This document shows, piece by piece, positions 8,608 to 16,659 of a stretch of 64,000 nt of DNA. The notes beneath the pieces are model-generated. The model was not told the origin of the DNA and did not search any database. It worked only from the letters and a program-made list of their open reading frames with translations. The translations under genes were made by a program, and so were the position numbers. The stretch spans positions 1 to 64,000 of the forward strand of contig BROG01000932.1 in the NCBI GenBank assembly GCA_030159075.1, read 5' to 3'. Within the stretch, counting starts at the first letter, position 1. Each line of letters opens with the position of its first letter. Origin of the DNA: Atrina japonica (lineage: Eukaryota; Mollusca; Bivalvia; Pterioida; Pinnidae).

Positions 8608-9189
8608 ATGAGTAACAACAAAGAGACGCTGTACCCGACGTTAGAACCCGATCCGCAAGAGTATCGTCTCCGACGGATCGGCGAGATCGAGCAGACGTTC
8701 AGACGAGAGATCGAGACGCGGAAGAGCGTGCACAAGAAATACAAGCGAATCGTCAACACCGCGGACGGCGTAGACGGCGCGCTGATCGCGGGAAGTTTAG
8801 TTTGTGGAGGACTGGGATTCGCCGTGCCCATCGCGGGCTTGCCCCTGCAGATCGTGGCCGTGACCGTGGGATCCGTGGGATTGGTCATGAAGGGAATCCG
8901 ACGGGTGTTGCTGAAGAAATCGGAGAAGCACCTGAAGATCGTCAAACTGGCGGAGAGCAAACTGAATTCCGTCGCGGATCTGGTGAGTCGCGCGCTGGAG
9001 GACGGGAAGATCACGGACGAAGAATTCGCCACCGTGTCGCACGAACTGACCAAGTATCGCGAGATGAAGGACAAGCTGTACGCCAAATACAAAGCCGACG
9101 ACGTCGTAAAAAAAGTGTCGAGTCGCGAGACGGAAGATCTGCGCGAACAGCTCCGCACCCTTCTCGGCGACAAGTCGACATCTCGTTAA
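8608..9189 (+). CDS. conserved Polinton protein with hydrophobic core segment
   Basis: A 193-residue protein. A charged helical N-terminus (YRLRRIGEIEQTFRREIETR) is followed by a Gly/Ala/Val-rich hydrophobic region (about residues 58-95, with GFAVPIAGLPLQIVAVTVG) that could form a membrane hairpin. A basic helical region with KHLKIVKLAESKLNSVADLV and GKITDEEF comes next, and the end is charged. The SKLNSV...I-T/S-x-EEF block is one I associate with a recurrent hypothetical protein of cnidarian and mollusc Polintons. Its function is unknown. Confidence 0.75.
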   Translation: MSNNKETLYPTLEPDPQEYRLRRIGEIEQTFRREIETRKSVHKKYKRIVNTADGVDGALIAGSLVCGGLGFAVPIAGLPLQIVAVTVGSVGLVMKGIRRVLLKKSEKHLKIVKLAESKLNSVADLVSRALEDGKITDEEFATVSHELTKYREMKDKLYAKYKADDVVKKVSSRETEDLREQLRTLLGDKSTSR

Positions 9190-9208
9190 GTCTGAGCATT
9201 ACAAAACG

Positions 9209-9361
9209 ATGAAACGCTTCGCCGAAATACTCGTCTTCACACTGCTCGCGTTCGTCGCGTTCGGTTCCCTGATCGTCATCTTCTTAATTCTACACCTACT
9301 GCGTTTGGAACGACATCGTCGCACGGAACGCGCGTTGAGAAGACTGTTGCATGCTTTATAA
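9209..9361 (+). CDS. 50-residue single-pass membrane protein
   Basis: A small gene in the 199-bp space between two larger ones. It runs from an ATG at 9209 to a TAA at 9359-9361. The product starts MKRF, has one hydrophobic helix (about residues 7-32) and ends in a basic tail with an RHRRTERALRRLLHA motif. The stop is followed directly by A-rich leader sequence of the next gene. It fits a run of small membrane proteins. Too short for family assignment; support is open frame, position and composition. Confidence 0.6.
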   Translation: MKRFAEILVFTLLAFVAFGSLIVIFLILHLLRLERHRRTERALRRLLHAL

Positions 9362-9388
9362 AAAAAAAATTTTTATAAAAAGAAAATC

Positions 9389-9928
9389 ATGAACGTGGAC
9401 GAGATACTAACGAACGTTACCGCCGACACGACGGTAGACGAGTCGATCAGAGACAGGTTATCGACCATCGTCGGATCGGGACGATCGCGTCACTTCCTGG
9501 GAAAAGACGTGACCGTCACCGATCTGAACAAGATGAACGACAAGGAACTGGACAATCTAAATCGTCTGCTCAACGCGCGACTCGGTATGCGCATGAGTAA
9601 ATCGATCGCCAATTCCGTCATCACGCTGTACGCCCAGAGTCTAAAATATTTTTTCGATCTGCAGAACGAGCCTAAACTGATCGAAGAACTGAACGAAGAT
9701 CCCTTCCTCGACGCGGCCATCGGCGAAGCGTGCTGCAGCCTGTTTCACCACTTCGGTTCCTACCTGGCCCCTCTCAGTCTCGCCGCCACGTCCAGTCGCT
9801 ATATAACGGGATTAAAAAAATCGGAGGATATAGAAAAAGGTGATGAATCCGGAAGAACTCCTAGCGAAAAAGAATCCGAAACGTCAAGAAGCGGGGAAGA
9901 AGGGAGCGCAAAAGAGGTGGAGTCGTAA
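9389..9928 (+). CDS. conserved Polinton protein, unknown function
   Basis: A 179-residue, mostly helical, soluble protein. It contains RHFLGKDVTVTDLNKMNDKE and a helical middle (KSIANSVITLYAQSLKYFF) with a later hydrophobic patch (GSYLAPLSLAATSSRY). The C-terminal 35 residues are charged and Ser/Glu-rich. They are encoded where the next gene has already begun in another frame (overlap 9843-9928). A likeness to an FLGxxLTxxD-type protein in other animal Polintons is only a memory of pattern. The leader before the ATG is TTTTTATAAAAAGAAAATC. Confidence 0.7.
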   Translation: MNVDEILTNVTADTTVDESIRDRLSTIVGSGRSRHFLGKDVTVTDLNKMNDKELDNLNRLLNARLGMRMSKSIANSVITLYAQSLKYFFDLQNEPKLIEELNEDPFLDAAIGEACCSLFHHFGSYLAPLSLAATSSRYITGLKKSEDIEKGDESGRTPSEKESETSRSGEEGSAKEVES

Positions 9929-10232
9929 AGGTCAGGATAGCAATGCTAATAGTCAGGATAGCCAGACTAATGACCAGGATAGCAATGCTAATGGCAATGC
10001 TAATGGCCAGGATGGCAATGCTAATAGCAATGCTAATGGCCAGGATGGCAATGCTAATAGCCAGACCAATAGCCAGGATAGCTGGAAATGGCTAGCGGCC
10101 GGCGGAGGACTCGCGGCAGTCGGAGTGGTGGTGTTGTTGTACAGGAAAAACCAACCGCCGTCGCCGACACCTCCTCCTCCTCCAGAACCTGAAGAAGAAG
10201 ACTCCAAACCCAATCCCCATGAAATGTATTAA
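9843..10232 (+). CDS. membrane protein with Asn/Gln/Asp/Ser repeats
   Basis: A 129-residue protein starting at the ATG at 9843, inside the 3' end of the preceding gene. A basic N-terminus (NPKRQEAGKKGAQKRWSRKG) is followed by a repeat region built of QDSNAN, GNAN and GQDGNAN units (bases about 9931-10080). One transmembrane helix follows (WLAAGGGLAAVGVVVLLYRK), then a Pro-rich and acidic tail. Repeats and tail suggest a flexible spacer on either side of a membrane anchor. Function unknown. Confidence 0.7.
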   Translation: MNPEELLAKKNPKRQEAGKKGAQKRWSRKGQDSNANSQDSQTNDQDSNANGNANGQDGNANSNANGQDGNANSQTNSQDSWKWLAAGGGLAAVGVVVLLYRKNQPPSPTPPPPPEPEEEDSKPNPHEMY

Positions 10233-10258
10233 ATAAAAATCTTTTTCACTATAAAAAA

Positions 10259-10477
10259 ATGTGTGTGACAATGAGGAATATTTTTTGGGAAGCGCTACCG
10301 ATGGTGGGTGGAGGAATCGTCGCCACGAGCATGTGCGTGCTTTTAGTCGCGGACGTATTAAAACGCAAGAAAGTCAAACACGTCCACACCCACTACCGCA
10401 ACGAGTTGGACAAAAAGAAAGGCGACGGGACGGGTCACGTCTTTCTTCACCGCCACCTCCATAACCCCTACGAGTAG
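10259..10477 (+). CDS. small His-rich membrane protein (copy 1)
   Basis: A 72-residue protein. One hydrophobic segment (about residues 10-32, PMVGGGIVATSMCVLLVADV) precedes a basic KRKKVKHVHTHYRNE stretch and a His-rich tail (HVFLHRHLHN). The leader is TATAAAAAA directly before the ATG. It shares layout and a K/E-x-x-HVHxH motif with the next gene, so the two are probable diverged duplicates. Confidence 0.65.
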   Translation: MCVTMRNIFWEALPMVGGGIVATSMCVLLVADVLKRKKVKHVHTHYRNELDKKKGDGTGHVFLHRHLHNPYE

Positions 10478-10524
10478 GATTCCTACAAAAACTATTTAAA
10501 AAAATATTTTCCGGTATATAAAAA

Positions 10525-10884
10525 ATGTATATTCTCCAACTGAAAACGTTCGCGGAAACGACGTTGAATGTGGCGATGGCGGCGGCGTCGGCGGCGATGA
10601 CGGTGGCGACGGCGGCGGCGGGAATCATCATCACCAGGTCAATCGCGAACACCTTCAGAACCAAGGAAATCGAGCACGTCCATATTCATTCGCACGCGAC
10701 CGGCTACGACGACGCCGACTTTAATGCGGACGCTCGCGTCATGCATCACCACCACCACACGACGGACGACGAAAACCTCATCGACAACGACATCCAGCAC
10801 ATGCTCTGCACGATGGACACTTACTGCGACGAGGTCTACAACTCGAACAACGGCACGACGTGGCCGGTAAAATCCGATAAATAA
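10525..10884 (+). CDS. His-rich membrane protein (copy 2)
   Basis: A 119-residue protein. An Ala-rich hydrophobic helix (about residues 12-38, VAMAAASAAMTVATAAAGII) is followed by EIEHVHIHSHATGYDDADF and a run of histidines (MHHHHHTT), then an acidic region with a few cysteines. The EHVHIHSH part corresponds to KHVHTH in the preceding gene. A metal-binding extramembrane tail is a natural reading but is unproven. The leader is TATATAAAAA. Confidence 0.65.
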   Translation: MYILQLKTFAETTLNVAMAAASAAMTVATAAAGIIITRSIANTFRTKEIEHVHIHSHATGYDDADFNADARVMHHHHHTTDDENLIDNDIQHMLCTMDTYCDEVYNSNNGTTWPVKSDK

Positions 10885-10904
10885 TAATTTTTTTTCATAT
10901 AAAA

Positions 10905-11129
10905 ATGAGTGAAAAGGATTTGGTCAACACCGCATATCACGCGGCCGTCGTGACGGGAATCGCCACGGGCTACGCGCAACTTTCCAAGAAGTTCCTCAAG
11001 ACGACGTCGCCCAAGCTGGATCTAGATCCGAAGGATCTCGGGATGGTCTTCGTCGACTACGTTCTGGCCGAGTACACCAAAGACATGCTGGTCAAGAAGG
11101 GCGTCATTCCCGCCGATATCATGAAATAA
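10905..11129 (+). CDS. small conserved Polinton protein
   Basis: A 74-residue protein. A partly hydrophobic N-terminal half (VNTAYHAAVVTGIATGYAQL) precedes LSKKFLKTTSPKLDLDPKDL and a C-terminal VKKGVIPADIMK. The LVNTxYHA...KK...L.P.D...VK.G.+PADI pattern recurs, as far as I recall, in cnidarian and mollusc Polintons. The start is set by an ATATAAAA leader. Function unknown. Confidence 0.7.
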   Translation: MSEKDLVNTAYHAAVVTGIATGYAQLSKKFLKTTSPKLDLDPKDLGMVFVDYVLAEYTKDMLVKKGVIPADIMK

Positions 11130-11155
11130 ACTAAAAAAAACTTTAAAAAAAAAAA

Positions 11156-11554
11156 ATGGCAACGATCGCGATGATGATAGGCGGCGCGGTAGTCAATGCT
11201 CTCGCCTTCTCGGGATCGCAATTTCTATTCTCGAATCACGAAGAACAGAAGAGGCACGACGAAGCGATGGAAAAACTGACTGCGGCTAGAGATCGGTGGA
11301 ATCACGAACGCACGAAGCGATTAGATTTTCTCAACGAGAGACTCAGGAAGGAAGGACATTCCCTGTACACTTACAAAGAAGTGGATGCCGCCATGCGACT
11401 CTACTCGCAGATGACGGAAGAAGCGGCGATGCCGCCCGAACCGAAGTTGAGCGATTTCTATCAACCCTCGGAAGAACAAAAAGACAAGGAACTCCTCTTC
11501 GTGATCGTGGGAACGGGACTCGTGTTCTACGGCGTTAAAAAATTAACGACGTAA
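11156..11554 (+). CDS. conserved Polinton protein with two hydrophobic ends
   Basis: A 132-residue protein. A hydrophobic N-terminus (AMMIGGAVVNALAFSGSQFL) is followed by a charged helical centre with WNHERTKRLDFLNERLRKEG, a Pro-rich LSDFYQPSEEQKDKE block and a hydrophobic C-terminus (LLFVIVGTGLVFYGVKKL). The VNALAFSGS...DFY-x-PS pattern is one I associate with other animal Polintons. A poly-A leader of 12 A residues touches the ATG. The integrase follows after 8 bp. Confidence 0.75.
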   Translation: MATIAMMIGGAVVNALAFSGSQFLFSNHEEQKRHDEAMEKLTAARDRWNHERTKRLDFLNERLRKEGHSLYTYKEVDAAMRLYSQMTEEAAMPPEPKLSDFYQPSEEQKDKELLFVIVGTGLVFYGVKKLTT

Positions 11555-11562
11555 AACAAAAA

Positions 11563-12510
11563 ATGGAAGAGATCTATTACAGCCCCAAAGGTTACTGGAA
11601 GGGATGGACTGCCGTCAAGAAATTGGCCAAGGCGGCTAAAGTCGGCGAGAAGGAAGCCTTCGACTTCTTGAAAAAACAAGACGTCTGGCAGATCTATCTC
11701 CCCGCTCCCAAGAAGATCGTCCGACCCCGATTCGAAAACGTCAAAGAAAACGACATCCACCAAGCCGATCTCCTGTACCTGCCGCACGATAGGGTGGACG
11801 GGAAGACGTACAAATACGCGTTGACGGTGGCCGACGTGGGCACGCGGTACAAGGAGGCCGAAGCGTTGGCGGCCCGAAGCAGCGAGGCCGTGGCGGAGGC
11901 CTTCGAACGCATCTACGAACGACGACTGACGTATCCCAAGTTGCTACAGGTCGATCCCGGTAAAGAATTCATGGGAAAGGTCCGCGCGCTCATGAAACGT
12001 CACAACGCGAAGATCAGGACGGGGCGAGTGGACGTCCATCGCGACCAGGCCATCGTCGAACGATTCAACAAGACGTTGGGAGAATGACTCTTCGCCCATC
12101 AGTACGCCGAAGAGATGAAGGCGAACAAGATGGGAAAGGGCAAGACCGCGAAGAAGGTGATCACCGAATGGGTGAAACGACTGGAGGACGTCGTGAAGAC
12201 GCTCAACGACGAGACGCACTCTCCCGAACCGATCGAGACGCACTCTCCCGTCCGATCGCCGATAGGACCGTTCAACAGAGTCTGATTTCTCTACCTGCCC
12301 GCCGAGGCGAACAAGGACGACACCGTGAGAAATTACCTTCCGCAGAAGCGCAGGGCGACCGATCCCATCTGGTCGGTGGACAAACACGAGATCGAACGAC
12401 AGTTCAACATGCAGGGCATCGACGTCTATTACCTGAAGGACACTCCCGGCAGAAATCCCAAGACGCCCACGAGAGGTTTTGTGCGCGAAGAATTGCTGAT
12501 CGTGGAATAA
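11563..12510 (+). pseudogene. Polinton integrase (retroviral DDE type), two in-frame stops
   Basis: A DDE integrase of the rve superfamily, the enzyme that joins the element to target DNA. An N-terminal winged-helix-like part (YYSPKGYWKG...LKKQDVWQIYLPAP) precedes the catalytic core. The acidic triad is seen at D69 (HQADLLYLP), D131 (QVDPGKEF) and E166 (AIVERFNKTL), so D131 and E166 have the usual spacing. TGA stops interrupt the frame at 12085-12087, 19 codons' distance after E166 region, and again at 12283-12285. The frame otherwise continues to a TAA at 12508-12510, with a chromodomain-like end containing RRATDPIWSV and RGFVREELLIVE. Both stops stand where arginine is expected and could be CGA-to-TGA changes. 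As it stands only the first 174 residues are made, and the C-terminal domain is lost. Confidence 0.9.
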
Positions 12511-12535
12511 TTTATAATGATATAGAAATTATAAA

Positions 12536-15500
12536 TTAATCGAAAGCATAAGTGTGAACGCGATCCTCCCGAATGCGCAATTTAGTGTCCAGGGGATCCA
12601 ACGTCGTCTTTTCCTGTCGGATCCCGTAGATGATCTGATTGAAGGATCGCAGACTGTGCATCGGATGCGACGTCCTGACGTCGTGAAAGAGAGCCTCCCT
12701 GTAATCGTGGAAGTCTATCTTATTTTTCAAGAGGCATCGTCTCACGCCATTCGCTCGTTTGGAAACGCTATCGTCGTCCATCAACGTGGCGTACATCTTG
12801 GGTCTCAGGCCGACGAACTCTCTGACGGTTTCCCTCCGCATTCGTCTTTGAACTTGCCGATCACCTTCTTGTTCTTGTTCTTGTTCGCGGGAATGTAGGG
12901 ATGATCGTCTTTGAAATTGGAAAAGTCGTACTCGTCCTCGTCTTCGAGCATGTCTTTATAAACGTCGTCCGTCCGTATCTCCACGACCAACGAATCGGTG
13001 TCCGTGTACAGCAGATTACAATCGCTACCGTACCTGGCCTTCAAGTGCTTGTAATACCAGCCGTACATCAGACGTTTGGACAAGTCCAAGATCGCCAGGT
13101 CGCAGTAGATGGGTTTGTCTAACTTGACGGTGGTCGGTTTGAAGTGAAGAAAGACCGTGTCGTCGTTGATCTTGGTCAACCCGTCGTAAGCGGGCGAGGC
13201 GATCAACTTTTGGATCTTTTTATCGTTATCGACGGCGGAGACAATCTTCAACTCCGTTCTGTTCCGTTTGTTTTCCATGGTCTTGCCGAAGACGGCGTTG
13301 TTCATGAGCTTGAAGAAGTCCTTTTCGAAGTCGTTTTTAGCGCATTGACGCAGACTAGTGTTCTTTTGGATGTAGCTCGCGAGCCACGGCTTCTCGTCAA
13401 ACTGCAGGACGCGGTGCACTCGCGTCAACTCTAGTCCCAGCTCCAGATAGAGTTTCAGCGTCTCGTAGTGCACGACGTATTCCTTCTTGTCGCGGAGATT
13501 GGGAACGAGCTTCTGGGGTCCCGCGTCGCGCATCTCGTACTCCTCCATCAGTCCCTTCTGATAGTCGGACAGATCGTCGGGATCGACCTTCATCGACTCC
13601 GGAGCGAGCGGATAGTTGTTGTGCGATTCGTGCAATGCTTTCGGATACTCCACATCGACTTCCAGGATGTAACCCTTTCCTTTCGGCGGACGGCACGGAT
13701 CGGGCACGTCCTCGACCCATTCGAAGTTGCGGTAGGGTAGGGGATGAGACATGGCTTCGCTGTAGAGCGCGTTGGCGTCTAGATACATGATGTACTGAGA
13801 CCGTTTCTCGGGATCGTAGTCTTTCAAGTACTTGTTGTTCGCCTTAGAATGACGTTGCGGGACGTAGGTGATCCCACCTCGGATCCCCTTTTCCACGAAC
13901 AGATGCATGTCGTAATCGGTCAACAGCTCCAACTCGATCTTAGAGGTGAGCAACGCCGCGTCCCAGGCTAAACCTGGAGCCGTGTAGTAGTGTGAGCGGG
14001 ATCCAACGCGTAGTGATTCAGAGAGATGTTGCGGAACTCTTCGAACACGTCGGCCAGTAGGATCACGTCCGTCTTCAGATAGAGATCGTGGTAATCGCCC
14101 ATGGTCTCGCATCCGCGTTTGTTCCAGACGGTCCGAGCGTGATCGTATTCCGCCGGAGAGATCTCGGCGTCCGACAGCGTGCTGTAGAAGGCTTCCCTGG
14201 GCGGCAGGGACGTCTCCTCGAACCTGGCGTACGAGTCCATGTACTCGTAGGGATAGACTCCCTTTCTCGTCAGGAGCGAGACGTCCTCCTCGCCAAATAC
14301 GGATTTCGTGATGGGATAGTCCTTTAGATTTTTAACCAGCGTCTCCAGACCGCACGACAAAAACTGGAAACTGTCGATGAATCGCAAGGAACCGACGGAG
14401 AAGCTGATGAACTTCTCCTGATTCATCGGAATGCAGTTGATGGACTTGTCTACCGTCATCTCGGCTAATATCAGATGAGAATCGTATCCTCGCAGGTTGT
14501 GAAAGACGACGGGGATGTGCTTTGCCCTTCTCAATAACCTGTTGCACTTGTTGTGCGCGGCGCCCCGGAACTCGCCGGAGACGTGGCAGTGATCTCTGAC
14601 CATGACGAGATCGTATTTCCCGGAGCCAATCTCTTTCATGATGTCGTCGATCTCGGTCTTTATGACGCCGCGACGTTCCTGACTGGGTAATTCGTTCAGT
14701 TCCTGAAGAAGTTTCTTTCTCCGAGTCCACAGAGATATAAACGCGCTTCAATTCCCCGAGAATTCGACTCCGCAGATGTGACATAGCTTAGCCTTTCTAA
14801 AACGTTTTTCATCCTCGTCTGTCATGCGAAGCTTCTTTTTCTCGACGCCTTTAATCTTCTCTTCTTCTAGTCTCAGATTTACCATGAGATGTTTCACGAC
14901 GCCGTCGCCGCGATAGAGTACGGGCTCTTCGATCTTCTCGACTCCATTGACCGATCTCCAGACGACGACGTAACAGTATCCCGACGGAATGTGACGCGAC
15001 GTCTTAGTCGTCTTATCTCCAGCCTCTTCGTCGAGGGGTGAAACGATGCACTCGAAGTCGGCGTAGATCGTGGCGTGGACGGGTTGTTTGTGAGCCTCAT
15101 GCTTAAAAATGAGAATATTCATCCACTCCTCTGGCATGATGGGTTTCATGGCCGGATTGTTGATGCCGCGACAATCGACTCGGTGCTTTTCGTAACCCTC
15201 CTCGCTGGATAGGATTTTGAGACAACGAAGGCATAGATATCGTTTTCCATTATATTTTGAGTGAGAGGAAAGCAGTCTAGACGTGTTCTTGATCCAAGAG
15301 TAGTGCCAATTACCCTCTTCCTCTAGCAACAGCAGATTGACTTCGCGATCGTGAAATCTTTCCGATATGTAATAAGGGAAGAACCCGTTCTTCTTCGTCC
15401 ACCCGAGAACGTTGACGGCGAGTTCGTTGCGACGTTCGAATGTGGGGATCTGCTTCAACGGCGTCGGATAATCGATGCACCTGAAGTCGTACAACTCGGT

Positions 15501-16421
15501 GAACGGTAAATAGTTTTGAGGTCTACGATGGCTATGTTTAACATTGTCGTGATATAGACACGCTAATACGCTATACATGAAACACCTCTGATCCTTGTTT
15601 TGAACGTTGATGATGGCCTGTTTTTTTGCGATCTGCTCGGGTAACTTAAGATAGGAGGAACCCAGGGGCGGTTGGTATTTGGCAATATTCAAATAGATCA
15701 TTTGAGCGTCGTCGATGACCCACCCGGACCCCGCCTGAACGGTTTTATCGAGGGAATCCATCAACTCTTCGATCATGCTCTTAAACACGTCTTCGATCTC
15801 GTCTTCTCTCATAATCGCGTGTTGTCGAGTTTTGTGGAGTTGCGTGATGACTTGCGAGCCGACCTCTAAGATGTCTCGCTTGAATCGCTGTTCCACTTGA
15901 ATTTGGATCTTGATGGGACCTTTTCTCAGTTCGTCGGTCATCTTAGAGATGAAGTCGTCTTTAAAATACTCCAACAACGCTCTGAGATTGGCTCGATGGA
16001 TATGTTGACGAACGTCTTTTTTATAGCTGGTATAGAAATGTTGAAAACTATCGCCCAAATCGAGCTCGCGACGTTGCCTTCTTTTTTGATCGACCCGAGC
16101 GACGCCTTCCCCGAGTTCATCGTTCAACGTCCGTCGTAAATTTTGTCTGACGTTTCGTTTTTCTTCAACCCGGGTAACGCCTTTGGGAAGATCCTCCTGT
16201 AGAATTTTTTTATATTGAGATATAATTCTCTTACGTTGTACCTCGGAAGAAGCGCCCCCGAGTTCGTCCTTCAACGTCCGTCGTAACTTGCGTCTGACAG
16301 TCTCTTTCGTCTGCTCTTCCGTCGACGAGCCCGTCACGTAGTCCCGAACGGTTTCGACGGCTTTCTTATATCCCCATTTACCGGCATTGTATAAACGCTT
16401 TATACCTCTCAAGATGCTCAT
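12536..16421 (-). pseudogene. protein-primed family B DNA polymerase, interrupted
   Basis: About 1,294 codons long. The N-terminal region has two copies of an RRTL[KN]DELG helix (residues 47-55 and 96-104). After that come a QRCFMYSVLACL block (about 279-290), a C-x2-C...H-x3-C zinc finger (about 397-417) and the ExoI motif (YADFE, D455/E457). An HNH-like zinc region (VRDHCH...HNKCN) precedes ExoII (FHNLRGYDSHL) and ExoIII (YLKTDVILLADV). The polymerase motifs are A (YLDANALY, near 13770), B (NNAVFGKT, near 13290) and C (YTDTDSL, near 13000). There are three breaks: a TGA at 14748-14750 inside the zinc region; a 2-base AC gain in a CACAC run near 13990-13996; and a 1-base loss in an A run near 12829-12831. 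All catalytic motifs are still present. This enzyme copies the element from a terminal protein primer in Polintons generally. Confidence 0.93.
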
Positions 16422-16483
16422 TGCTTTTTATGTAGAGAGCTTTTTCTTTAAGCGATGATCAAAATTACCCGAAATGACATAGA

Positions 16484-16653
16484 CGCCGCCCGGACGCCAT
16501 CCGCGAAAACGATCGGACTCGCGAACGCCATCGGTCTCGCGGGGGGCGACGTCGTGGGGGGATTACCCGGTTTTGCTATTTTTAGTCGGTTTGGGAGGTT
16601 TTTGGGGTCATCGAGTGCAAGGTGCCCTCGTACTCTTAAATGACTACACACAC
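16484..16653 (-). repeat. right terminal inverted repeat of the Polinton
   Basis: Reverse complement of 1000-1165. It ends in GACTACACACAC, with one extra CA pair compared with the left end, directly before the ACGTTT duplication. The polymerase gene starts 62 bp inside it. Confidence 0.95.
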
Positions 16654-16659
16654 ACGTTT
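16654..16659. repeat. target-site duplication, right copy (ACGTTT)
   Basis: Identical to 994-999. The empty site would read CCATTCC-ACGTTT-AATCAAC. Confidence 0.85.

Larger units (their letters stand above)
1000..16653. mobile_element. complete Polinton/Maverick (adintovirus-like) element, about 15.65 kb
   Basis: The element is bounded by inverted repeats (1000-1165 and 16484-16653) and a 6-bp target duplication. Inside are the hallmark genes of the class: retrovirus-type integrase, protein-primed family B DNA polymerase, A32/FtsK-HerA-type packaging ATPase, a jelly-roll-type major capsid protein and a penton-like candidate. About a dozen accessory genes accompany them. Genes are tightly packed in mixed orientation, with gaps of mostly 8-60 bp and little non-coding DNA. 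CpG and GC content is visibly higher than in the flanks. The integrase, the polymerase and the ssDNA-binding-like gene are interrupted, so this copy is probably not autonomous. A maturation protease was not recognised. Confidence 0.95.

Noticed and set aside
8169..9173. 334-codon minus-strand frame over 8.2-9.2 kb
   Set aside because: It covers two conserved plus-strand Polinton genes with A-rich leaders; its Ser/Arg-rich composition is typical of an antisense shadow.
12085..12285. TGA stops read as recoded codons (for example selenocysteine)
   Set aside because: Two TGA at expected Arg positions and another in the polymerase fit CpG decay better; no SECIS-like element or other sign of recoding was seen.
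11944..12387. 147-codon minus-strand frame over the integrase
   Set aside because: Antisense of the integrase catalytic region; no start context or recognisable domain.
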